A stretch of 64,000 nt of DNA from Chitinophaga sp. E66. GTDB lineage: Bacteria; Bacteroidota; Bacteroidia; Chitinophagales; Chitinophagaceae. The notes beneath the pieces were generated by a model. It saw only the letters and a list, made by a program, of their open reading frames with translations, was not told where the DNA came from and made no database searches. A program made the position numbers and the translations under genes. Below, in pieces: positions 20,567-31,346 of the stretch; position 1 is the stretch's first letter; every line of letters begins with the position of its first letter. The stretch lies in the NCBI GenBank assembly GCA_019285755.1, contig CP079103.1:2108001-2172000 (forward strand), in the 5' to 3' direction.

Positions 20567-21072
20567 ATGAAAAAAAAGAAAACGAGGCAGAATTAAAGGC
20601 GGTGACGGTTCACGAACTGAAAAAGGAAATGCTGTCGCTGCCACATGCCGAGCTGGTGGAGATTTGCCTCCGCCTGGCGAAATTCAAGAAAGAGAACAAG
20701 GAGCTGCTCAGTTACCTGTTGTTCGACGCATCTTACCCCGAAACTTACCTCGACCAGGTGAGGGCCTATATCGACGCTGAATTCGATGCGATGGGCAATA
20801 TGAATGCCTGGGCTGCGAAGAAGGTTATCCGGAAAATCCTGCGGGTCACCAATAAACATATCCGCTTTACGCAATCCAAGACCGCCGAAATAGAACTGTT
20901 GCTGCATTTTTGCAAGAAACTGCGCCGTTCCGGGGACCTGCTTAAGCAAAGTGTACAGCTGGGGAACCTGTATGCCCAGCAACTCAAAAAGATCGGGAAG
21001 GCGATCGATGCGCAGCATGAAGACCTGCAATATGATTATCTCCGCCAGCTGGATCAGTTGTTGAAAGTCTGA
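20567..21072 (+). CDS. Hypothetical helical protein
   Basis: About 170 residues, predicted mostly helical (HELKKEMLSLPHAELVEICLRLAKFKKENKELLSYLLF). The frame is open from a TTG at 20551, directly after the previous stop. An ATG at 20567 followed by an A run gives MKKKENEAELKAV if one A is missing, and is preferred because the A run is a likely site for a one-base loss. No domain was recognised; the protein resembles conserved Bacteroidota hypothetical proteins. Confidence 0.65.
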
Positions 21073-21102
21073 AATCTTCCAAAATAATAAACCCGCTTCG
21101 TT

Positions 21103-22291
21103 ATGAAATACCCAAACCGGATTGTTTCCAGTCTTTTGCTTTGCACATTTCTTTTCATGAACAGTTACGCCCAGCAGCAGCCCGTCCGCGCCAGGGATCT
21201 TGGGATACCTTTTATCGGCAGGACAGGTAAATTCAATGCGATTACGGACGTGCCGGGCGTAAAAGTAGGGTTAACGACCCTGGTCTCAGGGGAAGGCCCC
21301 TGGTTACAGGCAAAGGGCCGGTACGGACAGGCGTAACGGCAATTTTGCCGCGTGGTAATACCTATGACCCGGTGTTTGCAGGGTGGTTTGCGTTGAATGG
21401 CAATGGGGAGATGACGGGTACTACCTGGATCACGGAGTCGGGATTCCTGGAAGGGCCGATCACCATCACCAATACGCATTCGGTCGGCATAGTAAGAGAT
21501 GCCGTAGTAGAGTGGCAATATAAACACAAGCACTTTCTACCGCTGGAGGAAACCGACGGGCTTTTCTGGGCGTTGCCCATTGTGGCGGAAACCTATGATG
21601 GTCTGCTGAATGATATCAACGGAATGCACGTTACCAAAGCGCATGTTTTCCATGCGTTGGACAGCGCCGCTTCTGGTCCTGTAGCTGAAGGTAGTACCGG
21701 AGGAGGAACGGGCATGATCAGTCATGGTTTCAAGGCAGGAACGGGCACCTCCTCCCGGGTGGTGCGCGTTGGGGATACGACCTATACGGTAGGGGTACTG
21801 GTGCAGGCAAACCATGGTGCGTTCCAACATCTCACGATTGCGGGAGTGCCGATGTGGCCGGAAATGACAGCGCCGAAGTGGCGGATGAAATTCGGTGAGG
21901 TCAGGCCCGGTACAGGTTCGATCATTGTGGTGGTGGCAACCGACGCGCCTTTATTGCCCCATCAGTTGAACCGGATCGCCCGCCGCGTTCCGCTGGGTAT
22001 CGCTAAAGTCGGTGGTAATGGAGAAAACTCATCCGGTGATATATTCGTGGCTTTCAGCACTGCCAATCCCCGTGCTTCCCGGCGAGACAAGGCCCCATGC
22101 TCAATATGCTTCCCAATGACATGATAGATCCGCTTTTCCTCGCTACAGCGCACGCAACGGAAGAAGCGATCCTCAATGCTATCGTGGCGGGCAGGGATAT
22201 GACCGGTATCAACGGGAACTTCGTGCCTGGGTTACCTCACAATGAAGTGATAAGGTTGCTGAAAAAATATAACCGGTATAAGGAGCAATAG
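21103..22291 (+). CDS. P1-family aminopeptidase (DmpA/BapA-like)
   Basis: About 396 residues with a signal peptide (VSSLLLCTFLFMNSYAQ). Family blocks are FNAITDVPGVKVGLTTL, STGGGTGMISHGFKAGTGTSSR, VGVLVQANHG and the GTGSIIVVVATDAPL block. In P1 enzymes the precursor self-cleaves before the Ser of this last block, which becomes the N-terminal nucleophile (~Ser272 here). Two shifts are needed, near 21300 and 22095. Members release N-terminal residues from peptides, some preferring D- or beta-amino acids; a periplasmic location is predicted. Confidence 0.85.
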
Positions 22292-22359
22292 TATTCCGGC
22301 CACCATTCCTGGTAGTGATGTAAAACTGATTCTTTGACTTTGAAAAAGGAGATCCGCTG

Positions 22360-22719
22360 TTAGCGGTGAAACCTGGAACCGAAGATGTATCCAAGTACGG
22401 TAGTGAAGACGGGTAACAAAATGTTCAGTACAAATTTGAGATTGCTGAAGGCGAAATCCAGTTGTTTGTCGAGTTTTATAAACTGTTCTGGTGAATTTTG
22501 CCCGGATATTTCAATTGTTGCGGCGTTCGGAAGAGCAGGCGCCCTGCTTTGACCACAGCCATGCTCGAGGCATATCGTAGCATATAAGACGATCACTCCG
22601 CCGATCATCCATAATAATATTTGGGCAATTCGCATGCCCGCTTTTTGTTCAGCACTAAGTTCGCCTATATGTATTCGCTTTGCAACAGGCGGTTTGCGCT
22701 TAAATTCTATTTCTTTCAT
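22360..22719 (-). CDS. Small membrane protein, second gene of a two-gene unit
   Basis: About 119 residues starting MKEIEFKRKPPVAKR. One hydrophobic segment lies at ~30-50 (IAQILLWMIGGVIVLYATI) and a second near the C-terminus (FVLNILLPVFTTVLGYIFG), flanking a ~45-residue loop. The start overlaps the end of the upstream 83-residue gene by 20 bp, so the two are probably translationally coupled. No family was recognised. Confidence 0.55.
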   Translation of the reverse strand: MKEIEFKRKPPVAKRIHIGELSAEQKAGMRIAQILLWMIGGVIVLYATICLEHGCGQSRAPALPNAATIEISGQNSPEQFIKLDKQLDFAFSNLKFVLNILLPVFTTVLGYIFGSRFHR

Positions 22720-22951
22720 GGCCAAAATTTAAGTTTCGTCTTTCAATGTTCTGAAATGTTGTTGCATCACAAATGGTCTTGTCTTCTCCGCTCTTGTCAA
22801 GCGTGACAACGAGCTTTCCTGCGCAGACTTCATCCATTAACCATTTATAAATGGATACCATTTCTGAGCATAATTCGGAACGGTTGTAAATACCGGATTG
22901 GTGATGCATTTCCTGCATCAGATCATCATCGATAGTGAATGAAAAAGTCAT
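22700..22951 (-). CDS. Small hypothetical protein, first gene of a two-gene unit
   Basis: An 83-residue protein. The start MTFSFTIDDDLMQEM followed by SGIYNRSELCSEMVS resembles the beta-strand plus helix-turn-helix layout of ribbon-helix-helix proteins such as antitoxins, but no sequence family was recognised. It overlaps a downstream membrane protein by 20 bp. An AT-rich stretch of ~240 bp separates it from the divergent phosphoesterase gene at 23195. Base composition is lower in GC than the surrounding enzymes. Confidence 0.5.
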   Translation of the reverse strand: MTFSFTIDDDLMQEMHHQSGIYNRSELCSEMVSIYKWLMDEVCAGKLVVTLDKSGEDKTICDATTFQNIERRNLNFGHERNRI

Positions 22952-23194
22952 GTTTTCAGTTTTGTAGTTAAAAATTGTTTTGCATTTTACTTTTTCAATG
23001 ATAAATGATTTATGAATGCATAAATTATTTTGGAAGTAATTAATTTTATTTTTTATGTTCCATCCAGACGGACATCTTTATTATCGTGATTTAGCAATCA
23101 ACGTGAGCAGATTTACCTTCACAAAATGTTTTTCGTCGGTTGTTTTTCCACCCTTCTTTTTCTATTATCTTGTATGTGTTAAACGTCTACGACT

Positions 23195-24031
23195 ATGATG
23201 AACCGCAGAAATTTTATAGGTCTTTCCCTTAAGAGCATCGTGCTCATCGGCGCAGGTTCTGCCTTGCAGTCCTTCGCGCCGGGCGGCTTTGTATTACCAC
23301 CGCGCAAAAAAGTAAAACTTCGCTTTGCCCTGGCTTCCGACGGGCACTATGGACAGCCGGAAACGCCTTTCGCCGAAATGCACGACAGTATGGTGCAACT
23401 GCTGAATAAAGAAGGTGCCGGCCGGGGACTCGATTTCAGCGTGATAAACGGGGATGTATTCCATAACGATCCCAAACTCATCCATCCCGCCAAAGCCGCG
23501 TGGGATAAATTATCGATGAAATATTACGTCTCGCACGGTAACCACGATATGATAGAGGAATCCGAATGGGAGAAAGTTTTCGGGACCGCCTGGCACCACG
23601 AATTCAAACACGGAGATAATGCATTCCTCGTCCTTAATACTGCTGATATCAAAGGCAAATACATTTGCCCGGATCTGGCCTGGACGCGCGATCAACTGGC
23701 CAGGCACCGCCATGCGAAAAATCTATTCGTCATTCAGCATATCACCCCGGTGAAATGGACCGAGCACGGTATCGATTGCCCCGAGTTAGTGGAGATGTTC
23801 TCGCAACAGTCCAATCTCCGGGCTGTTTTCCATGGTCACGATCATGCGGAAGACGGCATGAAGGAAAAGAATGGAAAGCATTATTTCTTCGACGGCCACC
23901 TCGGCGGCAGCTGGGGCAAGCCTTATCACGGCTACCGGATCGTGGAAGTCCTCCAAAACGGGGATGTGCTTTGTTACCAGGTAGATCCTAAAGTGGAGGC
24001 GCCCGTCAATTCCACTACCGTCAAGCGATAA
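23195..24031 (+). CDS. Exported calcineurin-like metallophosphoesterase
   Basis: An intact 278-residue protein. The N-terminus NRRNFIGLSLKSIVLIGAG has a twin-arginine-like RR followed by a hydrophobic stretch. Metal-binding blocks are complete: ASDGHYG, INGDVFHND, SHGNHDM, VIQHITPV and FHGHDHAEDG. The spacing is usual for the calcineurin-like superfamily. It was probably exported folded, with metal, through Tat. Substrate is unknown. It is followed 90 bp later by GH31 but they are not clearly one operon. Confidence 0.85.
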   Translation: MMNRRNFIGLSLKSIVLIGAGSALQSFAPGGFVLPPRKKVKLRFALASDGHYGQPETPFAEMHDSMVQLLNKEGAGRGLDFSVINGDVFHNDPKLIHPAKAAWDKLSMKYYVSHGNHDMIEESEWEKVFGTAWHHEFKHGDNAFLVLNTADIKGKYICPDLAWTRDQLARHRHAKNLFVIQHITPVKWTEHGIDCPELVEMFSQQSNLRAVFHGHDHAEDGMKEKNGKHYFFDGHLGGSWGKPYHGYRIVEVLQNGDVLCYQVDPKVEAPVNSTTVKR

Positions 24032-24119
24032 CTGCATTTTCTCCGTTGCTGGCTGAATCTTCGCACGGCGGCGGCAAAGCCGGAATATCTGATTATCTTC
24101 TCGTCCAATTACCACGATT

Positions 24120-26256
24120 ATGAACATCAGATTTTCATTGCCGCTGCTGTGCGGAATGCTTTGTCTTTCCATAGGACTGCATGCACAGTTGCAATGGCGC
24201 GAAGTAATGCCCGGCGTCTGGAAGGGGACTGCCGGCGCCCCGAAAAGATTACCCTCCCGGGAATCGCGCAGAACAAACCCGACAGCGCGGCATTGGCTAA
24301 ACTCCCCGCGCCTGCATTCCCCTGGATACGGCAGATATTGCCGTCAGATTATCTGACGGCAAAGTATACCTCCGCTTTCCCCTCGAAAGAGATGAACAGC
24401 TCTTCGGCCTTGGCCTCAATTTCAAGACCGTCAACCAGCGTGGCCGTGTTACCCAATTGCATGTAGACCACTATGGTGGTAAAGATGACGGCCGCACCCA
24501 TGCGCCCGTGCCGTTGTATATATCCTCGCGCGGGTATGGCGTGCTGGTGGATGCCGCCCGTTATATCACCGTATATGCCGGCACGGCGGTGCGGGTAGAC
24601 ACAAAGCACCCGCCCGTGCTGCACGACCGTAACGGCAACAAGCAATGGGAATCCCAGCCTTATTCCGATGCCGTAGAGATGCTTGTACCGGCGGAAGGGG
24701 CGGAAGTATACGTGTTTGGAGGCCCTACTGCCATGAACGCCGTTCAGCGTTACAACCTGTTCAACGGCGGCGGATATTTGCCGCCCAAATGGGGACTGGG
24801 CTTCACGCAAAGGGTGCCTACATTGTACAGCCAGGAAGATATCATCCGCGAAGCAAAAGAGTTTGAAGCGCATAACTTCCCCTGGATTTCATCGGCGTAG
24901 AACCCGGATGGCAGTCCATGTCTTATCCCTGCACATTTGAGTGGGACGAGAAGCGGTTCCCCGATCCGGCAGGCTTCATCCGTCAGCTCGCCGGCATGGG
25001 CGTGAAGGCCAATCTCTGGATAAACCCATACGTATCCCCTAAAAGCGGCCTCTATAAGCCCATTAAACCACTTTCTGGCACTCATACCGTCTGGAATGGC
25101 CTGGTCGCTGATTTCACCTTGCCGGAGGCCAAAGCCCTCTTTCGGGAGCACTTCCTCAGGCACCACATCGCGCTCGGGGTGAGCGGCTATAAAATGGACG
25201 AGAACGACGGTTACGATAAATGGCTCTGGCCGGATGTGGCCACTTTCCCTTCCGGTACTTCCGCGGAACAGATGCGTCAGATCTACGGATTGGCCATGCA
25301 GCAGATGACCGGAGAATGGTTCCGGGAGCAAAACCGGCGGACATACGGTCTGGTATGCGCATCCAACGCCGGCGCCAGCAGCTTTCCTACGTCATCTACA
25401 ACGATTACTATTCCCATCCTGATTTCATTACGGCATTGGTGAACAGCAGCTTCATCGGTGTGCTCTGGACCCCGGAAGTTCGTGCCTCCAAGTCCGCGGA
25501 GGAGTGGGTCCGCCGGATGCAGTCGGTCTGCTTTTCACCGATGGCCATGCTCAACGCCTGGGCGGACGGTACCAAGCCATGGTCGTTCCCGGAGGTGGAA
25601 TCTGCCGTGCAGGACGTAGCCATGCTGCGTATGCGGCTGCTCCCTTACATCTATTCCACTTTCGCGCAATACCGTTTCGAAGGAAAGCCGCCGTTCAGGT
25701 CCATGAACCTGATCGACGGGTTCGCCTATTCGCCGCAGGTAAGCGGCGGCAAGCTGGACGCCACCCTGAACCCCTACGAAGCGAAGACCCGTTCCGAACT
25801 GAAAGATCAGTACATGATGGGCGACAATATCATCGTAGCGCCTTTCTTCGCCGGCGACTCCAGCCGTAAGGTGTATCTCCCCAAAGGTAAATGGTTTGAT
25901 TTCTATACGGGAAAACTGGCAGGGGAAGACGAAGTGATTATTGTGCCTGCACGCCTGGACCGCATCCTCTGTTCGTTCGGGATGGCGGGCTGATCCCCAT
26001 GATCCCTCCGCGCCGCCAGGCGCCTGCCCCGGGCGAGGCCCTGCCGCTGGAAGTGCGGGTATACGGCAGTGCGCCGGGTACATTCGAACTATATGACGAT
26101 GACGGCAATACCTTTGACTTTGAAAAGGGACAATACTCCAAAGTCTTATTGAAAGCGGAGAAAGGCAAAGGGACGGTCGGGAAACCGATGGCTGGTAAAC
26201 CCTTTGGTTATGCGCAGCGGGTCACATGGACTTTCATGACCGCACAGGCGAAATAA
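24120..26256 (+). CDS. Glycoside hydrolase family 31 protein (alpha-glucosidase/xylosidase type)
   Basis: About 712 residues with a signal peptide (LPLLCGMLCLSIGLHAQ). An N-terminal beta-sandwich precedes the barrel (FGGPTAMNAVQRYN, PPKWGLGF). The catalytic nucleophile is expected at the Asp of GYKMDENDGYD (~360). C-terminal family blocks are MRMRLLPYIYSTF and DQYMMGDNIIVAPFF, then a beta-domain ending PFGYAQRVTWTF. Shifts occur near 24240, 24320, 24890, 25390 and 25965. The sequence favours an alpha-glycosidase; whether glucosyl, xylosyl or galactosyl cannot be told. Confidence 0.85.
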
Positions 26257-26281
26257 TCCGCCTTTTATCCCATTGATATGG

Positions 26282-26325
26282 CAAAGCGCGATTTATTTCC
26301 CATATTGGGGATAAATCGCGCTTTG
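26282..26325 (+). terminator. Stem-loop after GH31
   Basis: A perfect 15-bp stem, CAAAGCGCGATTTAT (26282-26296) with its complement at 26311-26325, encloses TTCCCATATTGGGG. The T run is weak (TTTGTTAAT), so termination is probable but not certain. It separates GH31 from the peptidase starting at 26333. Confidence 0.6.
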
Positions 26326-26332
26326 TTAATAT

Positions 26333-27840
26333 ATGAAATCAACCTTTGCCGCAGCATGCCTGCTTTGCTGCTCCGCCGTTTTCGCACAAAAAGCGGCATC
26401 CGAACCTGAATTGGTCACAGGCCCCGGCGCCGCCGAGCGTACCCTTAAGATAGACGCCTCGGTGACCACCAGCCACGAAGTCACAATTAAAGGCCAACGC
26501 GTACCTTATAAGGTAACCGCCGGTACGTTGCCGGTTTGGGACGATGAAGGCAAAACCATCGCCGGTGTGTTCTATACGTATTTCGAGCGGACGGGTGTTG
26601 ACCAGGGCCGAGGCCACTGGTGTTCTCCTTCAATGGAGGGCCAGGCACCGCTTCCGTTTGGATGCAGATCGGTTATACCGGCCCACGGTTACTGAAGGTT
26701 GACGATGAAGGTTATCCGGTTCAGCCTTACGGCCTGAAAGATAATTCCAATTCCATCCTCGATGTGGCCGATATCGTGTATATAGATCCTGTGAACACGG
26801 GTTTTCTCGCATGGCGAATAAGGACGTGCAGGGATCGAAGTTTTCGGGGTGAACCAGGACGTTAAGTACCTGGCAGAATGGATCAGCACGTTCATCACCC
26901 GTTATAAACGCTGGGCCAGTCAAAGTACCTCGTGGGCGAAAGCTATGGCACCACCCGCGTTTCCGGCCTGGCGCTGGAACTGCAGAACGCGCAATGGATT
27001 TATGTGAACGGGGTTGTTCTCGTTTCGCCCACGGAGCTGGGTATCGAGCGGAACGGTCCTGCGGAAGGGGCGCTCCGCCTGCCTTATTTCGCGGCCACGG
27101 CCTGGTACCACAAAGCCCTGGCGCCCGAGTTGCAGCAGAAAGACCTCAACGCCATGCTGCCGGAAGTAGAAGAATTCACCATCCGCGAATACCTGCCCGC
27201 ACTCGCACTTGGTGGTAACCTGCCGGATGCTAAAAGGAAAGAGATCGCTGCTAAAGTCGCACGGTATGCCGGTCTTTCCGAAAAGGTAGTATTGCAGAAC
27301 AATCTCGATATCTCGCCCAATTTCTTCTGGAAAGAGCTCCTGCGCGACCGTGGCTTTACCGTTGGCCGGCTGGACTCCCGGTACCGGGGATCGATAAAAG
27401 GACGCCGGGCAGGGTGTTGATTACAACGCAGAATTAACCTCCTGGCTGCATTCTTTTACGCCGGCCATCAATATCTATATCCGGGAGGAGCTGAAGTATA
27501 AGACCGACCTGAAGTACAATATGTTCGGCCCCGTTTGGCCTTGGGATAACTCAATAACCGCACAGGCGATAATCTCCGCCAGGCAATGGCGCAGAATCCA
27601 TACCTGCATGTGCTGGTGCAGAGTGGCTATTACGATGGCGCCTGCGATTACTTCAATGCCAAGTACAACCTCTGGCAAATGGATCCCGGCGGCAAGCTGA
27701 AAGACCGCATGTCGTTCGAAGGATACCGCAGCGGGCATATGATGTACCTGCGTAAAGACGACCTGGCGACGAGCAACGAGCACCTTCGTCAGTTCATCCT
27801 CAAATCCATTCCGAAAGAAGGCCAGGCAGCTAAATACTGA
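26333..27840 (+). CDS. S10-family serine carboxypeptidase
   Basis: About 502 residues with a signal peptide (MKSTFAAACLLCCSAVFAQ). S10 blocks are FSFNGGPGTASVWMQ (oxyanion-hole region), DPVNTGFSR after a shift, VGESYG with the nucleophile Ser (~202), LVQSGYYDGACDY with the Asp, and EGYRSGHMMYL with the His. Shifts occur near 26610, 26810, 26925, 27395 and 27550. It is predicted to be a periplasmic or secreted enzyme removing C-terminal residues. Confidence 0.85.
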
Positions 27841-27860
27841 TACCAGCAGAAATGAATTTT

Positions 27861-27895
27861 ATCCGCCATCCCGGTTCCGGGGTGGCGGATTTTTT
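27861..27895 (+). terminator. Rho-independent terminator
   Basis: ATCCGCCATCCCGG pairs with CCGGGGTGGCGGAT and is followed by TTTTTTG. The orientation ends the S10 peptidase transcript. The convergent dinB gene ends 14 bp away. Confidence 0.85.
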
Positions 27896-27908
27896 GTTGA
27901 TGGGATTG

Positions 27909-29003
27909 TCAGAATAGAGAAAGCTGACCGGATTCGGGCCGTTCATCTCCGAAATTGGAGACGGTGATGCCCAGCAGCCGGATCTTTGCGCCTTCTTCTT
28001 CCGGTTCCGTCTTAGCGAGGAGTTGTTTGGCTGCAGTGGCGATACTGTCTGCATCGGAGAGCGGTTGGAGGGTGGAATGGTTGCGGGTGATCTGGCGGAA
28101 GTCGTTGTATTTGACTTTGAGGGTGACGGTCCGACCTTTCAGCTGGTGCTTTTCGAGGCGGGCGGCTACTTTAAGCGCTAGTTTGTCCAGTTCAGGGCCC
28201 ATTTCGGAAAGGGTGGTCAGATCGTGCGGAAAAGTGTCTTCTGCTCCGACGGACTTCGTTTCACGATGAGGTTGAACGGGGCGGTCGTCCACGCCGCGGA
28301 CGATGCGGTAATAAAACCGTCCGGCTTTACCGAAATGTTGTACGAGATCGTTTTCGGACAGCTTCTTAAGATCGGCGCCGTTGAACAGTCCCATGCGCTG
28401 CATTTTATCTGCCGTAACTTTTCCAACGCCATGAAACTTCTCGACCGGCAGGTTTTCCATGAATGATTCTACCCGGGAGGGACCGATGAAGGTGAGGCCA
28501 TCGGGTTTCTGCATGTCTGACGCGATCTTGGCTACGAACTTATTGATAGATACGCCGGCGGAAGCGGTAAGGCTCAGTTCATCGCGGATGGCTTGCTTGA
28601 TTTGTTGTGCAATGGCGATAGCGGAACCGATGTTGAGTTTGTCGATGGAAACATCTAGATAGGCTTCGTCAAGCGAGAGCGGCTCGATGAGGTCGGTGTA
28701 GCGCTGAAATATGGAACGGACGTGGCGGGACACGTCGCGGTATACGTCGAATCTCGGGTAAACGAAAAGTATATGGGGGCACAATTGGAGGGCTCTTTTG
28801 GAAGGCATGGCGGAGCGAACGCCGAATTTTCTTGCTTCGTAGCTGGCTGTTGCCACCACTCCGCCACGCCCTTCCGGTGAGCCGCCTACGGCGATAGGTT
28901 TGCCGCGGTATTCCGGATGGTCGCGCTGCTCCACCGATGCGTAGAAGGCATCCATGTCGATATGAATGATTTTGCGGAGCGTCATGTCCGCAAAGTTACG
29001 CAA
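27909..29003 (-). CDS. dinB: DNA polymerase IV (Y-family, DinB)
   Basis: An intact protein of up to 364 residues. Palm-domain motifs are IIHIDMDAFYASVEQ (metal Asp) and SLDEAYLDVS (Asp-Glu pair). The thumb helix-hairpin-helix is at KFHGVGKVTADKM and the little finger follows. It ends in QLSLF, a beta-clamp binding motif of Y-family polymerases. The start may be ATG 29003 (MRNFADM) or the internal ATG 18 bp later that begins MTLRKIIHIDMD. It performs error-prone translesion synthesis. Confidence 0.95.
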   Translation of the reverse strand: MRNFADMTLRKIIHIDMDAFYASVEQRDHPEYRGKPIAVGGSPEGRGGVVATASYEARKFGVRSAMPSKRALQLCPHILFVYPRFDVYRDVSRHVRSIFQRYTDLIEPLSLDEAYLDVSIDKLNIGSAIAIAQQIKQAIRDELSLTASAGVSINKFVAKIASDMQKPDGLTFIGPSRVESFMENLPVEKFHGVGKVTADKMQRMGLFNGADLKKLSENDLVQHFGKAGRFYYRIVRGVDDRPVQPHRETKSVGAEDTFPHDLTTLSEMGPELDKLALKVAARLEKHQLKGRTVTLKVKYNDFRQITRNHSTLQPLSDADSIATAAKQLLAKTEPEEEGAKIRLLGITVSNFGDERPESGQLSLF

Positions 29004-29031
29004 GAAACGGTAACGGGCAGCGCGCCGGATG

Positions 29032-29345
29032 TCAGCGGGCCTGGTACTTCGGCATCACTAACAGTTTCACGACCATGTGCGCAATTGCGGAAAGCCCTAT
29101 GGCAACCACGAGGATCAGCCAGCGCTTCACCGGGGTATCGAACACATCGATGACTTCGGAAGTGCCCTTGCCGGCAAACAGCGAGGCCATGGCAAACAGG
29201 ATAGCGCCGCAGATCCATAGGGTCAGGTGAGACCAGAGGTATTTCTTGCGGTTGTAACTGTCTTTTCCAAAGGAAGTGAATAGGAGAATGACGTGTGCGA
29301 CAAAAACAGGGCCGCTGCTGTGGCGAGTAGAACAAATGGAGTCAT
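29032..29345 (-). CDS. Small membrane protein
   Basis: About 104 residues when one T is restored near 29300: it then reads MTPFVLLATAAAL, VAHVILLFTSFGKD, TLWICGAILFAMASLF and WLILVVAIGLSAIAHMVVKL, giving three to four hydrophobic segments. It lies directly upstream of dinB on the same strand, though the intergenic gap and different role give no functional link. No family was recognised. Confidence 0.55.
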
Positions 29346-29447
29346 AGCATCAGGTGTTTAAGGATATAGTGACACCAATATAAGGAATCCCGACAACATT
29401 TATGGCCCGCCTTTTGTTCTTTCCTTAAATATTCTAAACCGTTTTCT

Positions 29448-29951
29448 ATGCGTTTATTGAACATGATCCCTGTCTGGCTCCTGGCTTTCACGGCGTTAGC
29501 CTGTTCTTCCACGCAACAAACCACTTCCAGTTCGGGCGACAATATTTCCTCAATCGTTCCGGCCCGCAGCTACGTTTTCCGGGCACAATCCGTTTTGCCG
29601 ATGAGCGGCCGTTCCCGCCAGGTTTCTGGTGACGGGTATGAGGTGATCGTTTCGAAAGATACGGTTAATTCCTTTCTGCCTTATTTCGGGAGGGCATATA
29701 CCGCACCGATAGATCCTACGAATGGCGGGATCCAGTTCATTTCCACCAACTTCGAATATACGGAGGCTCCCCGGAAAGACGGAGGTTGGGAGATCACCAT
29801 CAAGCCCCGCGACAACCGGGATGTGCAGCAACTGTTCCTTTCCGTTTCGGAAAACGGGTACGCTTCGCTGCAGGTGACCAGTAACAATCGCTCGCCCATA
29901 TCATACAATGGGATAATTACCGCCGAAAGCGGCCGTAAGAAACGGAAATAG
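29448..29951 (+). CDS. DUF4251 domain lipoprotein
   Basis: An intact 167-residue protein with a lipobox (LLAFTALACSS). The DUF4251 core is visible: YVFRAQSVLPMSGRSRQV, GYEVIVSKDTVNSFLPYFGRAY and IDPTNGGIQF. The domain is widespread and uncharacterised in Bacteroidota. It ends convergently with the DUF2341-type gene. Confidence 0.85.
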   Translation: MRLLNMIPVWLLAFTALACSSTQQTTSSSGDNISSIVPARSYVFRAQSVLPMSGRSRQVSGDGYEVIVSKDTVNSFLPYFGRAYTAPIDPTNGGIQFISTNFEYTEAPRKDGGWEITIKPRDNRDVQQLFLSVSENGYASLQVTSNNRSPISYNGIITAESGRKKRK

Positions 29952-29963
29952 CTGTCTTCGCCT

Positions 29964-31123
29964 TTATCTCGGAAGGGGAGAGCCTGGGAACTCCAGCAAC
30001 CGGCTGCCGGGGCGCTGGCTCTCATAATCGAGTTTGATCCAGTTGGCGTCTTTGGATTGGCCGATGACGCGCGCCTCATCCAGAATTCCGTCCCAATACC
30101 GACCGGCCTTATCAGGGAACTGGCTTTGGTTGCCTATGCCCACAGGATGGTCGTCTGATTTCCAGGGGTGTCAAACTTCTCTGTTTTTTCCAGTTTGCCG
30201 TTTACGTAAAGATGAACATAAGGGAAATCATGTACCCCCGTAATATGGTACCATTGTTTCAGGCGCATGTCGGTTTTGCCGACCACGCATAGGTCGCCCC
30301 GGGGCGAAGCTCTCTCTACGCAAATTTCGATCAGGTCGGCCTCCGGCTGGTGCCAGCTGCGGATGCCGAACTTCTGTAACCGCCAGGAGTTATCGCCTTT
30401 GGCGAAAAGGGTTTCATAGCCGGGGAGCACCCGTTTGGCTTCATCTCCTGCGTTTGCATATGCATCTGCATATGCCCAGATAGAGAAAGTAAGATGCTCA
30501 ACCTGATCGAAAAGCTTTCTCTTGTCACTATCTACCTTGATCCATTGTTTTTCCTTGTACCGGAAGCGCTGGGCTTTGCCGAGCACTCCATTGACCGTAT
30601 TGTAAGGCATCATGTTCACGCCAGTGGCATGCGCCTCATTGGCCGTAGCGTCGGCGTAACCATCGGGGAGGGTGTTGCCCGGTTCCTGGAGGTGCCAGAC
30701 GCCGGTGAAGCCATCGCCGACAGGGAAAACCTCATGAGACCGGTCTGCCATAGCAGCGGACTTATTCCCCCAATGTATAAACAGTTGCTGGTTGTGGCTG
30801 TTGCCTTTGACGAGCGGCATCCGGACCCAGATGAGCGCTTCTTTGGCGGCGGGATCCCACCATTCGATGCTGTGCGGGAGGAATGGCCCGTCTGGCGTCT
30901 CTGAGAACCGGATATCTGCTCCGTTAGCGATGGCGGCGGAAAAAGGAAAGTTGTCTGCACGAAGAAAAACGGCCAGTGGATATTGAGCCACATCCCCGGT
31001 GATACCGGCGCCGGATGCGGTCGTATTCAGCCGGACGGCCATGCGGTGGCTCCATCCGTTTCGTTGCGCCAGGACCAGCTGTGGGAGCAACAACCATAAA
31101 AGAGGGAAAACGAGTCGTTTCAT
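29964..31123 (-). CDS. DUF2341 / LamG-like secreted protein
   Basis: About 386 residues from ATG 31123, with a signal peptide (MKRLVFPLLWLLLPQLVLAQ). The N-terminal half is DUF2341-like (YPLAVFLRADNF, DIRFSETPDG, WWDPAAKEALIWVRMP, IHWGNKSA). A concanavalin A-like LamG domain follows (FTGVWHLQEPG, LTFSIWAYADA, GVHDFPYVHLYVNGKLE). One shift near 30170 is corrected, and the end reads LLEFPGSPLPR. Such proteins often bind or process glycans at the cell surface; no catalytic residues are seen. Confidence 0.75.
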
Positions 31124-31346
31124 AAAATGGAATGTGGAAGATACTAAATTCCCTATTGATCCGCCCGCCTGTGAAATTACTCCCATACAAACGAACCCCG
31201 GAGCCCCGTGAAATGTTATAACGGAATTGGTTAAACGTGTTGCCTGGAAAATGCGGCCCGGCGAAATGGGGCGTCTTAAGAACTTTAGGCTGAATCCTAA
31301 AGAAATAATACTTTCGTGTTATGTATCACCACCAAATATCCGATAA

